From Niveispirillum sp. SYP-B3756 (GTDB lineage: Bacteria > Pseudomonadota > Alphaproteobacteria > Azospirillales > Azospirillaceae), in NCBI RefSeq assembly GCF_009495745.1, contig NZ_WIDQ01000013.1:60284-124283 (forward strand): a stretch of DNA of 64,000 nucleotides, given 5' to 3'. A program made the position numbers and the translations under genes. The notes beneath the pieces are model-generated. The model saw nothing but the letters and a program-made list of their open reading frames with translations. It was not told the origin of the DNA and ran no database searches. This document shows positions 32,872 through 42,030 of this stretch, one piece after another (position 1 is the stretch's first letter; every line of letters starts with the position of its first letter).

Positions 32872-35255
32872 CCGACCAAGCCGCCCTGCAGCCCCGGATG
32901 CCGGGTGAAACGGTGCTCTGTGCCCATTGTGGCCAGCCGGCCTTGCCGGGCAGCCGCTTTTGCTCCCCCGGCTGCGAGGGCGCGCATGGCCTGATCCATG
33001 ATCTGGGCCTGGACGCCTATTACGCAAGGCGCGATGTGGCGGCCAAGCCGGTGGGCGACCTTTCAGAGGAAGCGCCGCTGGATCTGGCATCGGCCACGGA
33101 GACGCTGCCGGGGGGCGATTGCCAGATGCGGCTGGTGCTGGACGGGCTGACCTGCGGCGCCTGCGTCTGGCTGATTGAAAGCGTGCTGCGGCGGGAAGCA
33201 GAGGTTGTGTCCGCCCGCGTCAACCTGACCAGCAGCCGGCTGGCCCTGCGCTGGCATGGCGATGCCGGGCGGGCCGGCCGCTTTGTCGATATCCTGCGCC
33301 GGCTGGGCTATCGCCCCGCCGTGCCGGGGGCTGACGGGGCGGATGACCCGCAAAAGCGCGGCGAGCGGGAACTGGTGCGCGCCATGGCGCTGGCGGGCTT
33401 TTCCGCCATGAATATCATGCTGTTGTCAGTCTCCATCTGGTCCGGCCATGCCGGCAGCATGGGGGAGGCGACGCGCACCATGATGCATTGGCTCTCAGCA
33501 TTGATCGCCATTCCCACGGTGGCCTATGCCGGGTGGCCCTTCTTCCGCTCGGCCATCGGGGCGCTGCGGGCGCGGCGGTCCAACATGGATGTGCCGATTT
33601 CCATCGGCGTCACCCTGGCCACTCTGACATCGCTGTGGGAAACGCTGCGCCATGGCCAGCACGCCTATTTCGATGGCGCGGTCATGCTGCTGTTCTTCCT
33701 GCTGATCGGCCGCTTTCTGGATGCGCGCGCCCGTGGCCGTGCTCGGTCGGCGGCCGAACATCTGCTGGCGCTGGGCCGCGCCCCGGTGATGATGCTGGGG
33801 CCGGATGGCAGCGCCGTGCCGACGCCGCCGGCCCAGGTGCCAGTGGGGGCCATAGTGCTGGTGGCGGTGGGTGAAAGGATCGGTGTGGATGGCGCCATCG
33901 CCGCCGGCACATCGGATATCGACACCTCTGTCGTTACCGGCGAAAGCAATCCCCAGCCGGCCGGCGTGGGGGACAAGGTATTTGCCGGCATGGTGAACCT
34001 GTCGGCCCCGCTGCGCGTCACCGTGACGGCGCGCGGGGAAGATACGCTGCTGGCGGAAATCGTCCGGCTGATGGAATCGGCCGAACAGGGGCGGGCCCGT
34101 TTCGTCGCCCTGGCCGAGCGGGTGGCCCGCAATTACACGCCCGTGGTGCATACCGCCGCCATCGCCACTTTCCTGGCCTGGACGCTGGGTGTGGGGCTGG
34201 CCTGGCAGCCGGCCTTGTTCATCGCCGTGTCCGTGCTGATCATCACCTGCCCCTGCGCCCTGGCGCTGGCCGTGCCGGCGGTGCAGGTGGTGGCCACGGG
34301 CCGGCTGATGCGCCAGGGCGTGCTGCTGAAATCCCCCACCGCGCTGGAACGGCTGGCCAAGGTCGATCTGGTGGTGTTCGACAAGACCGGCACCTTGACC
34401 CTGGGTCGCCCGGAATTGCTGGCCGATCCGGCGCGCAGTGCTGCCGATCTGGAACTGGCGGCCAGTCTGGCCCGGTTCAGCCGGCACCCGCTGTCGCGCG
34501 CCATCGCCCGGGCCGCCGGGCCGGGGCCGGTGGCGCATGATGTGCGCGAAGTGCCGGGCGCCGGGCTGGAATGGGATGGGCCGAACGGTACCGTTCGGCT
34601 GGGCCGTCGCGGCTTTGTTGGCCCGGTGCCGGCCCCCTTGGTGGAAAATGCCGCCGGGCCGGAGCTGTGGCTAGCCCAGCCGGGCCGCGCGCCGCTGCGC
34701 TTCAGCTTTATCGACGCGCCGCGCCCGGATGCGGCGGCCACCGTGGCCACCCTGCGCCAGCGCGGCTATGGCGTGGCGCTGTTGTCCGGCGACCGGGAAG
34801 GGGCGGTGGCGGCCCTTGCCGATCAGTTGGGCATCCAGGACTGGCGCGCTGGGGTGGACCCGGCCGGCAAAGCCGCTGCCCTGGCTGCCATGCGGGCAGA
34901 GGGGCGGCGGGTGCTGATGGTGGGGGATGGCTTGAACGATGCCGCCGCCCTGGCCTCGGCCGATGTCTCCGTCTCCCCCAGCACGGCGGTGGATGTGGCG
35001 CAGACGGCGGCGGACAGCATTTTCCAGGGCGATCATCTGGCCCCGGTGGCCGAATTGCTGTGGGTCGCCAAACGGTCGGAACGGCTGGTGACGCAGAATC
35101 TGGCTTTTTCCCTGCTTTATAATCTTTGCGCAGTGCCCATTGCCATGCTGGGCCATGCCACGCCGCTGATCGCGGCTTTGGCCATGTCCTCTTCCTCGCT
35201 GGTGGTGCTGGTCAATGCGCTGCGCCTTTCCCGCGCTAAACGGAGCCTGCCATGA
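32868..35255 (+). CDS. ccoI: Copper-transporting P-type ATPase CcoI, copy 1
   Basis: 795 residues from a GTG start. It has a ~70-residue extension with four Cys (CAHCG and FCSPGCEG), not present in copy 2. The metal-binding domain has LTCGACVWLIE. CPC motif ITCPCALALAVP, DKTGTLTLG phosphorylation site, TGES and MVGDGLNDAAAL complete a Cu-type P1B ATPase. It delivers copper for cbb3 assembly. Confidence 0.95.
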   Translation: MTDQAALQPRMPGETVLCAHCGQPALPGSRFCSPGCEGAHGLIHDLGLDAYYARRDVAAKPVGDLSEEAPLDLASATETLPGGDCQMRLVLDGLTCGACVWLIESVLRREAEVVSARVNLTSSRLALRWHGDAGRAGRFVDILRRLGYRPAVPGADGADDPQKRGERELVRAMALAGFSAMNIMLLSVSIWSGHAGSMGEATRTMMHWLSALIAIPTVAYAGWPFFRSAIGALRARRSNMDVPISIGVTLATLTSLWETLRHGQHAYFDGAVMLLFFLLIGRFLDARARGRARSAAEHLLALGRAPVMMLGPDGSAVPTPPAQVPVGAIVLVAVGERIGVDGAIAAGTSDIDTSVVTGESNPQPAGVGDKVFAGMVNLSAPLRVTVTARGEDTLLAEIVRLMESAEQGRARFVALAERVARNYTPVVHTAAIATFLAWTLGVGLAWQPALFIAVSVLIITCPCALALAVPAVQVVATGRLMRQGVLLKSPTALERLAKVDLVVFDKTGTLTLGRPELLADPARSAADLELAASLARFSRHPLSRAIARAAGPGPVAHDVREVPGAGLEWDGPNGTVRLGRRGFVGPVPAPLVENAAGPELWLAQPGRAPLRFSFIDAPRPDAAATVATLRQRGYGVALLSGDREGAVAALADQLGIQDWRAGVDPAGKAAALAAMRAEGRRVLMVGDGLNDAAALASADVSVSPSTAVDVAQTAADSIFQGDHLAPVAELLWVAKRSERLVTQNLAFSLLYNLCAVPIAMLGHATPLIAALAMSSSSLVVLVNALRLSRAKRSLP

Positions 35256-35440
35256 CGGCCCTGTTATTCCTCATCCCCCTTGCACTGCTGCTGGGTCTGG
35301 CCGGGTTGGCCGGCTTCATGTGGTCGGTGCGCAGTGGCCAGTTCGACGATCTGGACGGTGCGGCCGTCCGCGTCCTTTACGACGACGGCAAACCCTTGCC
35401 GGCCGTCCCTGATCAAACCGCCCCATCCAAGGAGAAGTGA
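35252..35440 (+). CDS. ccoS: CcoS family protein, copy 1
   Basis: 62 residues. One membrane span followed by FMWSVRSGQFDDLDGAAVRVL, the CcoS signature. CcoS is needed for cofactor insertion in the CcoN subunit. It overlaps ccoI by 4 bases. Confidence 0.92.
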   Translation: MTALLFLIPLALLLGLAGLAGFMWSVRSGQFDDLDGAAVRVLYDDGKPLPAVPDQTAPSKEK

Positions 35441-35441
35441 C

Positions 35442-35621
35442 ATGGGCAAGTGGATTTTCGGTATTTTCGCGGTGCTGCTGGCCCTGCTGGGCATGATCCT
35501 GGCCGCGAATGCCCATGATACCGGCATGTTTGTCGGCGGCATGTTGTTCACCCTGTTCGGCGTGGGGGTGAATTTCTGGCTGATCGGCTATGACGAGGAT
35601 ACCAGCAGCGAAGTGGGGTGA
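35442..35621 (+). CDS. Small membrane protein after ccoS1
   Basis: 59 residues: two hydrophobic stretches (IFGIFAVLLALLGMILA and FVGGMLFTLFGVGVNFWLI), ending with an acidic tail. Its stop precedes a strong terminator by ~20 bases. AAGGAG is at the ccoS end, so it belongs to this operon. The function is unknown. Confidence 0.75.
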   Translation: MGKWIFGIFAVLLALLGMILAANAHDTGMFVGGMLFTLFGVGVNFWLIGYDEDTSSEVG

Positions 35622-35640
35622 GGCAACGCCCTTCCCCATG

Positions 35641-35676
35641 AAAAAGGCCACCGGTACCCACGCCGGTGGCCTTTTT
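35641..35676. terminator. Bidirectional terminator
   Basis: AAAAAGGCCACCGG pairs perfectly with CCGGTGGCCTTTTT. It serves the ccoGHIS-1 operon and, in reverse, the EAL-like gene; its T tract abuts the latter's stop. Confidence 0.88.
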
Positions 35677-36860
35677 CATGGGGCGGTCGCTTCCCGCCGG
35701 TGGCGGGCGCGGCGGCGGGCATCTTCCTGCTGGCGGGCCATGCGCTGCACAGCCACCCCCTGGAAATGGCTGATGCCGGCTTGCCGGCCGGCCGACACGG
35801 CGTCCGTCCGGGTGCAGCGGGTCAGGATGCAGCGGCTGGGGTCAATACCCGTCAGCCAGCCCATGGCATCCACCACATTGATGAAATGGCCCTGCCCATC
35901 GTGCCAGGGGATACGGTACCAGTCGACCGGCGGCAGGGCGCGGTCTTCCGGCGGGGTGGCCGGCACATGGTCCAGGGCGATGGCGATATCCTCCCGCTTG
36001 GCGGTCTGCAGCGCCTCATTGAAGGCGCGTCGCGCCGCTTCCCATTCCAGGAAGGGCAGTTCCACCACCAACTGCCCGTGCAGCCGGGCTGGAAAGCGGG
36101 CGACGATGCCACGGAATTCCTCGCTGGTCACCGTGGCGGCGTGCAGTTTTACGGCGATGGGCAGGCTGTGCGCCTGCTGGTCGCGCAGCAGGTGATAGAG
36201 CATCCGGCTGTCCAGCACATCTGTCACCTTGTCGAACAGCCAGGGGTTCTGGCGCAGGCTGGTGGAAAACAGCCGGTCCAGAACCTCCAGCGCCACGGTG
36301 CGCTCCGCCATGACGGGCACCAGCCTTCCATTCGGCTCCATCCGGTAGACAAACTGCTCCCGCAGCAGGGAGGAAATATCCACCGCGTGCAGCGCCCGCT
36401 CCAACATCATGAACTGGTCAAGCTGTTCTCCGTCCGGCGGGGCATGGGGGAACAGGTTGCGCCCGGCCTCTGCCGCCAGGGTCTGCACGGCAACCTGAAA
36501 GGCTTCCGCCTCTCGGGACAGGTTGAACCAGCGGGCCCCGATGTTGCCGGCATGTTTCTCGCCCAGTACCTGCGCCACCCGGCCCAGCCGGGTGCGCCGG
36601 TCGGCCAGTTGCGCCTCCGGGATGATCAGCACGATACGGTCGTGGGGAAGCTGGAAAAGCTGAATGGAAGGGCCGCTGCCGGGTTGCGGCTTTTCCAGCG
36701 GCTCGCCCTCACCGGCCAGCCAGCGCACCAGGGAGCGTTTAAACACCGGCTCCTCGATATGCAGCACGCGTGACAGGTCCAGCAGCAGCCCATATTCGGG
36801 TGGCCGGTCACGCAGATAGCGCGCCGCCAGTGTGATCAACCGGGATTCATCATTGGCCAT
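35676..36860 (-). CDS. Hypothetical protein with degenerate EAL-like C-terminus
   Basis: 394 residues. The N-terminal half has no recognised domain. The C-terminal half (residues ~220-380) resembles an EAL fold: QLVVELPFLEWEA in place of the EAL/ExE strand, then AIALDHVP, and ISHFQGVAVQRM like the final helix. The EAL metal ligands and ExL motif are missing, so it is probably not a phosphodiesterase. It may bind a nucleotide or protein partner. Confidence 0.6.
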   Translation of the reverse strand: MANDESRLITLAARYLRDRPPEYGLLLDLSRVLHIEEPVFKRSLVRWLAGEGEPLEKPQPGSGPSIQLFQLPHDRIVLIIPEAQLADRRTRLGRVAQVLGEKHAGNIGARWFNLSREAEAFQVAVQTLAAEAGRNLFPHAPPDGEQLDQFMMLERALHAVDISSLLREQFVYRMEPNGRLVPVMAERTVALEVLDRLFSTSLRQNPWLFDKVTDVLDSRMLYHLLRDQQAHSLPIAVKLHAATVTSEEFRGIVARFPARLHGQLVVELPFLEWEAARRAFNEALQTAKREDIAIALDHVPATPPEDRALPPVDWYRIPWHDGQGHFINVVDAMGWLTGIDPSRCILTRCTRTDAVSAGRQAGISHFQGVAVQRMARQQEDARRRARHRREATAP

Positions 36861-36976
36861 ATGCCAACCATCCCCCCCACCAGGCCTTCATATGCTCCCC
36901 CTTTTTTCGGTAGTTTAAGGGGGATTACCGGTGCTGGGAAGGGCAGGACAGAGGCCCCGCATTTTCATGGTGCTTA

Positions 36977-37122
36977 TACCAAGTTGCGATGAGGTGAACT
37001 CATCGCAACTTGGTACGGCGGCGACTGCCGCCGCGCGGCCCGTGCCGCGTGAAGCCAGGCCAACGGATGCGCCCGCCCGGCGCCCGAGGGCCATGATCAG
37101 AACCGATAGGTTCTGATCATGG
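36977..37122. repeat. Covarying double-hairpin repeat, copy C (reverse orientation)
   Basis: The first hairpin pairs 36977-36993 with 36999-37015 (17 bases, perfect). The second pairs 37091-37104 with 37109-37122 (14 bases, perfect). The centre between them matches the reverse complement of copies A and B (CGCCGGGCGGGCGCATCCG in that orientation). Stem sequences differ from the other copies. It lies between two genes of unrelated function. Confidence 0.75.
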
Positions 37123-37135
37123 CAAAAGAATATTA

Positions 37136-37747
37136 TCAGGCGACCTTCAGGCTTTCGATCTGGGTCTTGGCACCGCTGACAGCGGCGGCCTTGGCCTCAT
37201 CCCCCATGGCTACGCCCTCGGCGATGATGAATTCAACATTGGTGATGCCCAGGAAGCCGAAAATGGCCTTCAGATAGGTCTCACCATGTTCAAAATCGGC
37301 GGCGGGGCCGCTGGAATAGACACCGCCACGGGCCAGGGCGACGATCACGCGCTTGGCCCCGCACAGACCTTCCGGCCCATTGGCACCGTAGCGGAAGGTC
37401 TTGCCGGCCACGCAGATGCGGTCGATCCAGGCTTTCAGCTGGCTGGGGATGGTGAAATTGTAAAGACCGGCACCGATCACCAGCACGTCGGCGGCCAGGA
37501 ATTCTTCCAGGATGCTGCCGCTCAGCGCCAGATCGGCCTGGGTGGCCGCATCGTTGCTGGCATCATAATTGCCCATGCCGGCGGCCAGCGTCAGCCCCGA
37601 CAGGTGCGGCACCGGGGTGGCGGCCAGGTCACGGTAGCTGACATCCACGCCGTCGGCGGCGCTCAGCTTCTTGGTGATGTCGGCGCTCAGGTCACGGCTG
37701 ACGGAATAGGGGCCGAGAACGCTGGAATCGAGGTGCAAAAGCTTCAT
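37136..37747 (-). CDS. azoR: FMN-dependent NADH-azoreductase
   Basis: 203 residues from the ATG at 37747, with [20 protein letters not shown] at the start. The flavodoxin-like fold shows the FMN-phosphate loop and [18 protein letters not shown] and RGGVYSS. It reduces azo dyes or quinones using NADH. Divergent from an HxlR-family regulator, its likely controller. Confidence 0.95.
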   Translation of the reverse strand: MKLLHLDSSVLGPYSVSRDLSADITKKLSAADGVDVSYRDLAATPVPHLSGLTLAAGMGNYDASNDAATQADLALSGSILEEFLAADVLVIGAGLYNFTIPSQLKAWIDRICVAGKTFRYGANGPEGLCGAKRVIVALARGGVYSSGPAADFEHGETYLKAIFGFLGITNVEFIIAEGVAMGDEAKAAAVSGAKTQIESLKVA

Positions 37748-37766
37748 GGTCTGGGCCTTCTTGCAT

Positions 37767-37783
37767 GGTATAAAATGAATACC
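37767..37783. promoter_or_regulatory. Candidate HxlR operator in the azoR/hxlR gap
   Basis: GGTAT (37767-37771) and ATACC (37779-37783) form an inverted repeat separated by 7 AT-rich bases. It lies between the divergent genes. Confidence 0.45.
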
Positions 37784-37829
37784 GGGACACATAAGGTAAC
37801 TGCCGATGTCCGCGCAAGGAGGCACATGG

Positions 37830-38288
37830 ATGGAACCCAGTAACAGTAATGTGACTGAACAACCTGGGGAAATGCACGGTGGCGATGATTTCCACGGCCG
37901 CTGCGCCATGGTCAACAGCGTGCTGACGCGCATCGGCGACAAGTGGAGCGTGCTGATTGTCGTGCTGCTGGCAGACGGGCCGTGCCGCTTCAACGAGTTG
38001 AAGCGGCGCATCGGCGGGATTTCCCAGCGGATGCTGACCCTGACCCTGCGGGGGCTGGAGCGTGATGGGCTGGTCAGCCGCACCATCTATCCCACCATCC
38101 CGCCGCGGGTGGATTATCAACTGACCGATCTGGGCCATTCGCTGCGCGAACCGGTGGAGGCGCTGAGCAAATGGGCCTTCAGCAATTCCGACCGGATTTT
38201 CCAGTCCCGCTCCGCCTATGACCGCGATTCTGCCAATGCGCAGAACAAGGAGACGCCGGTCGGGATGATGGCGTCGTTGAAATCATAG
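37830..38288 (+). CDS. HxlR-family transcriptional regulator
   Basis: 152 residues from the ATG at 37830; AAGGAGG lies 7 bases before it. The winged-helix domain has [24 protein letters not shown] and [19 protein letters not shown]. Cys36-type residues (RCAM near the N-terminus) are conserved in redox-sensing HxlR proteins. It likely represses azoR until quinones or thiol stress. Its 3' end overlaps the next gene by 73 bases, tail to tail. Confidence 0.9.
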   Translation: MEPSNSNVTEQPGEMHGGDDFHGRCAMVNSVLTRIGDKWSVLIVVLLADGPCRFNELKRRIGGISQRMLTLTLRGLERDGLVSRTIYPTIPPRVDYQLTDLGHSLREPVEALSKWAFSNSDRIFQSRSAYDRDSANAQNKETPVGMMASLKS

Positions 38289-39355
38289 TGGGGATGGTGC
38301 AGCGGGGCCGACGCCCCGCCCTGACCCAGCCAGAGATAGGCGCCCTTGCAGGCCTGCAACATGAAGGCGAAATCTTCTGAGGTGAAGGCCGGCTCCGGCG
38401 CGCGCACGGAAGTGCAGACGCCGGCGGCAATGCGCAGCGCCTCTTCCGCCGCCTCGGCATCATTGATGGTGGCCGGGTAATAGCGGTCATAGGTGATGTC
38501 GGCTTCTGTCCCGCTGGCCAGGGCCACGCCGGCCGCCACCTGGCGCAGGGCGGCCTCAATCGTGTCCTGCACGGGGGGATCGAAACTGCGCACCGTACCG
38601 CCCAGCGTTACAGCCGCCGGCAGCACATTATGGGCGTGGCCGCCCTGGATACGCGTGACCGACAGCACGGCCGACGATGTGGGCGGGATGCGGCGGGAGA
38701 TGATGCTGTTCAACTGGCCGACCAGATCGCTGGCCGCCAGCACGGCATCGGGGGTGACATGCGGCATGGCGGCGTGGCCGCCTTTGCCGCGCAGGGTGAT
38801 TTCAAACTTGTCCGCCGCCGCCATGATCGGGCCGGGCCGGGTGGCCACGGTGCCGGCGGGCAGGTCCGGCCAGTTATGCAGGGCGAAGACCCGTTGGCTG
38901 GGGAAGCGCTGGAACAGCCCATCCTGCACCATGGCACGTGCCCCGCCCAAGCCTTCCTCGGCCGGCTGGAAGATGAAATGGATGGTGCCGTCAAACCGCC
39001 TGGTGCGGGCGAGGTGCCGGGCCGCCCCCAGCAGCATGGTGGAATGCCCGTCATGGCCGCAGCCATGGAACACGCCGGCATGGCAACTGGCATGGGGCAG
39101 GCCCGTCTGTTCCTGGATGGGCAGCGCATCCATATCGGCGCGCAGGGCAATGGCCCGACCCGACGATCCGGCCTTCAGCACCCCGACAATGCCGGTGCCG
39201 CCGATGCCTTCATGCACCTCCAGCCCCGCCTCGCGCAGGGCGGCGGCGATGCGGGCGGCGGTGCGATGTTCCTTGAACCCCAGTTCCGGATGCGCATGAA
39301 GGTCACGGCGGAAATCCACCAGGGACGGCAGAAGGTCAGCAATGCTGTCAGGCAT
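38216..39355 (-). CDS. M20-family amidohydrolase (hippurate hydrolase-like)
   Basis: 379 residues. Family features are [24 protein letters not shown] with the zinc-binding Cys-Gly-His, GHAAMPH (dimer domain), and RSFDPP. The enzyme hydrolyses N-acyl amino acids; the substrate is unknown. It overlaps hxlR at its 3' end. The stop lies 73 bases inside hxlR. Confidence 0.93.
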   Translation of the reverse strand: MPDSIADLLPSLVDFRRDLHAHPELGFKEHRTAARIAAALREAGLEVHEGIGGTGIVGVLKAGSSGRAIALRADMDALPIQEQTGLPHASCHAGVFHGCGHDGHSTMLLGAARHLARTRRFDGTIHFIFQPAEEGLGGARAMVQDGLFQRFPSQRVFALHNWPDLPAGTVATRPGPIMAAADKFEITLRGKGGHAAMPHVTPDAVLAASDLVGQLNSIISRRIPPTSSAVLSVTRIQGGHAHNVLPAAVTLGGTVRSFDPPVQDTIEAALRQVAAGVALASGTEADITYDRYYPATINDAEAAEEALRIAAGVCTSVRAPEPAFTSEDFAFMLQACKGAYLWLGQGGASAPLHHPHYDFNDAIIPTGVSLFCALAESRS

Positions 39356-39390
39356 GGGCAGGGGTCCGGTTGGGGGGCTGCATTCACTTA

Positions 39391-39488
39391 CCTTGCCTTC
39401 CCCGCGAAAGCGGGGAGCCAGGGGCCGGGAGCACGGAGCTGTGGTTCCCCGTGGCTCCTGGATCCCCGCTTTCGCGGGGAAGGCAGGG
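39391..39488. repeat. 98-base palindromic repeat (MITE-like)
   Basis: Two 32-base arms at 39391-39422 and 39457-39488 pair with two mismatches. Each contains CCCCGCGAAAGCGGGG, a hairpin of its own. It lies between the M20 and Lrp genes, both minus. Confidence 0.75.
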
Positions 39489-39516
39489 GATTACGTTCTA
39501 CTGAAAGCAATCCCCC

Positions 39517-40014
39517 TCACTCATGCCGATCGCCGAACAGGGTCTGGATCGGGTAATGGTGTTTGATGAAGGGGGATTTGATCACGACATAGCTGAAATA
39601 TTTCTCGATGCCGAAATCGCCTTCCAGCATCCCTTCGATGATTGTCTGATAATGCGCCACGCCATGGGTGACGAATTTCAGCAGATAGTCATAGCCGCCG
39701 CTGACCAGATGGCATTCCACGATCTCATCGATCTTGCGGATTTTGGTCTCGAAGCGGGAGAAATCGCCGCTGCGATGTTCGGTCAGCGTCACCTGGGTGA
39801 AAACGGTGAGGAATTCACCCAGCTTGTTCAGGTTGATATGGGCGCCATAGCCGGTGATGTAGCCCGCCTTTTCCAGCCGCTTCACCCGCGTCAGGCACGG
39901 GCTGGGCGACAGGCCCACGGCATCGGCCAGTTCCACATTGGTGATGCGGCCGGCTTGCTGGAGTTGCGCCAGGATCTTCAGGTCGATCCGGTCTAGCTTC
40001 GGTCCCGGTAACAT
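39517..40014 (-). CDS. Lrp/AsnC-family regulator
   Basis: 165 residues. LDRIDLKILAQLQQAGRITNV and SPSPCLTRVKRLEKAGYI are the winged-helix N-terminus; the remainder is the ligand-binding RAM domain. The next gene upstream, an aminotransferase on the same strand, is a plausible target. Confidence 0.93.
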   Translation of the reverse strand: MLPGPKLDRIDLKILAQLQQAGRITNVELADAVGLSPSPCLTRVKRLEKAGYITGYGAHINLNKLGEFLTVFTQVTLTEHRSGDFSRFETKIRKIDEIVECHLVSGGYDYLLKFVTHGVAHYQTIIEGMLEGDFGIEKYFSYVVIKSPFIKHHYPIQTLFGDRHE

Positions 40015-40078
40015 CTGCCGAACACCTATCTCGAATATGCCAGGGGCGCAGGGGAAGGCGGGGTGGGCGGTACTGGTC

Positions 40079-41464
40079 TCAGCGCATGGCGGCCCGGATG
40101 TCCGGCTCTTCCAGCAACTGGTCCAGCGTCTGCCGGATACGGTTGAAAATCAACGACATTTCATCGGGGTTGCAGCACAGCGCCGGGGCCAGCCCGATGA
40201 TACCATCGGCAAAGGCGCGGAAGATCACGCCATTCGCATAGGCCTTGGCGAACAGCCGGTCGGGCAGCTTCAGGTCATTGTCAAACCGGGCCTTGTTTTC
40301 CTTGTCGGCGACCAGTTCGATGGCACCCAGCAGGCCCAGGCCGCGCGTATCACCCACCAGCGGATGATCGGCCAAGCTGGCCAGCCCGGCGGCGAAATCG
40401 GCCCCTACGGCCTGCCCATTGGCCAGGATGCCGCCCTCCGTATAAAGCCGCATCACCTCCAGCCCCACGGCGGCGCTGACCGGGTGGCCGGAATAGGTGA
40501 AGCCATGGCCGATGGGCAGGTCGGGGGCCGCCCCATCGGCGATGCCCTTGAATATCTGTTCGGACATCAGCACCGCCCCCATCGGGGCATAGCCGGCGGT
40601 CAGCCCCTTGGCCACGGTCATCAGGTCCGGCTGCACCCCTTCATGTTCGCAGGCGAACATGGGGCCGGTGCGGCCGAAACCGGTGATCACCTCGTCGGCG
40701 ATGAACAGGATATCCAGTTCCCGGCAAGCCTCGCGCATGGCCTTCAGCCAGCCCTTGGGCGGCACCACCACCCCGCCAGAGCCCTGGATCGGCTCACAGA
40801 AGAAGGCGGCGACATTGTCCGCCCCCAGTTCGGCCACCTTGGCGCGCAACTGGGCCACCGACAGGTCGATCACCGCCTGGGCATTGCCGCCGACCGGGCT
40901 GCGATAGGGGTAGGGGGAGGGGATATGGTGCTGCCAAGGGCGTGGCACATCGAAGAAGCGATGGAAGTTACCCAGCGCCGTCAGCCCCGACCCGACGGTG
41001 GAGGAACCGTGATAGCCCCGCTCCAGCGCGATGAAGTGCTTCTTGGCCGGTTTGCCGATGGCGTTGAAATAATGGATGATGTAGCGCACGGCAGAATCCA
41101 CCGCGTCCGACCCGCCCAGGGTGAAATAAACCCGCGTCAGATTGGCCGGGCTCAACTCCACCAGCTTTTCCGCCAGCTTCACCGCCGGCTCGCTGCCGAA
41201 ATGGAAATAGCCGGTGGCATAGGGCAGGCGGCGCATCTGTTCGGCCGCCACTTCCACAATGCTGTCATGGCCATAGCCGACATTCACGCACCACAGGCCG
41301 GCAAAGGCATCGATCAGTTCCTTGCCATCCACGTCCGTCAGGAACATGCCCTTGCCGCTTTGCAGCAGGGTGGCCCCGCGCGCCTCGTGCCCGCGGAAGG
41401 AGGTGACCGGGTGGATCAGGTGGTCGCGGTCAATATCCAGAAGGGAACGGTTGCGCTTCAGCAT
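40079..41464 (-). CDS. Class III (omega) aminotransferase
   Basis: 461 residues from the ATG at 41464 (LKRNRSLLDIDRDHLIHP). The PLP Lys is in TVAKGLTAGYAPMGA. GYFHFGSEPAVKLAEKLVE and FCEPIQGSGGVVVPPKGW are typical. The amine donor could be putrescine, beta-alanine or similar. It is next to an Lrp-like regulator and reads away from the cbb3 genes. Confidence 0.92.
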   Translation of the reverse strand: MLKRNRSLLDIDRDHLIHPVTSFRGHEARGATLLQSGKGMFLTDVDGKELIDAFAGLWCVNVGYGHDSIVEVAAEQMRRLPYATGYFHFGSEPAVKLAEKLVELSPANLTRVYFTLGGSDAVDSAVRYIIHYFNAIGKPAKKHFIALERGYHGSSTVGSGLTALGNFHRFFDVPRPWQHHIPSPYPYRSPVGGNAQAVIDLSVAQLRAKVAELGADNVAAFFCEPIQGSGGVVVPPKGWLKAMREACRELDILFIADEVITGFGRTGPMFACEHEGVQPDLMTVAKGLTAGYAPMGAVLMSEQIFKGIADGAAPDLPIGHGFTYSGHPVSAAVGLEVMRLYTEGGILANGQAVGADFAAGLASLADHPLVGDTRGLGLLGAIELVADKENKARFDNDLKLPDRLFAKAYANGVIFRAFADGIIGLAPALCCNPDEMSLIFNRIRQTLDQLLEEPDIRAAMR

Positions 41465-42030
41465 TGGGGTCTGCCTTTGGGGGGGGGGATGAACCAAGCC
41501 AAAGCATAGGCCCGTCCCGCCGGGGTGTGTCGCCGATCTGGTCCCCGTAAAGCGGGTGGGGGCAGGGATTCGCCCCGGCGGGACGGCAGAATATGCTGCG
41601 GTTTGCTTTGGCTCCATTTTGTTGCGTTGCAATATGGACAAGCTGTCGCAGCGACATATCGAAGCAACCTATTTGATCGCTACCCCTTGCGTGCTGCGGC
41701 CCTTGGGATTCCGGCACCCTGGCATTCCCGCCATGCTGCAATGCGATGCTGCGACACTTGCGCCGTCGACAAAACGCCGCCCGCCATGGCAGAAGCGTCA
41801 CCCCATGAATGGTTGCTTGTCTCACAAGCTGGCTGAATGCATGGCTCTGCCAAACATTCAGCCGTGTGAGTCACACCAACCGCAGCCCGCTGGCCTGTCA
41901 TCCGCCCCTTAAAGGCGGGTGGCGGGCTGTCGTCTTTGTCGCGGGCCCCAGCCGGAGCCTTGCCGGGACGGGTGGGAAAAGCAGTTTGTCCGGCGAGTTT
42001 GTTCCAGCCCCTGAAAACGGGACCAGAAGC
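41465..42030. promoter_or_regulatory. 566-base region between aminotransferase and ccoN, with structured elements
   Basis: No ORF with credible features fills it. It contains an inverted repeat GGCTGAATG/CATTCAGCC (41831-41839 and 41855-41863), the palindrome GTGTGAGTCACAC (41864-41876), and a nested hairpin AGCCCGC/GCGGGCT (41884-41890 and 41922-41928) around CCGCC-loop-GGCGG. It probably carries the ccoN promoter and leader. No clean anaerobox is present. Confidence 0.5.

Noticed and set aside
27286..39488. Palindromic repeats as a CRISPR array
   Set aside because: They are isolated, not regularly spaced and no cas genes are present.
41619..41632. TTGTTGCGTTGCAA as a second anaerobox before ccoN
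   Set aside because: It departs from TTG(A/C)-N6-(T/G)CAA in the first half.
41864..41876. GTGTGAGTCACAC as a CRP site
   Set aside because: The half sites are separated by one base rather than six.
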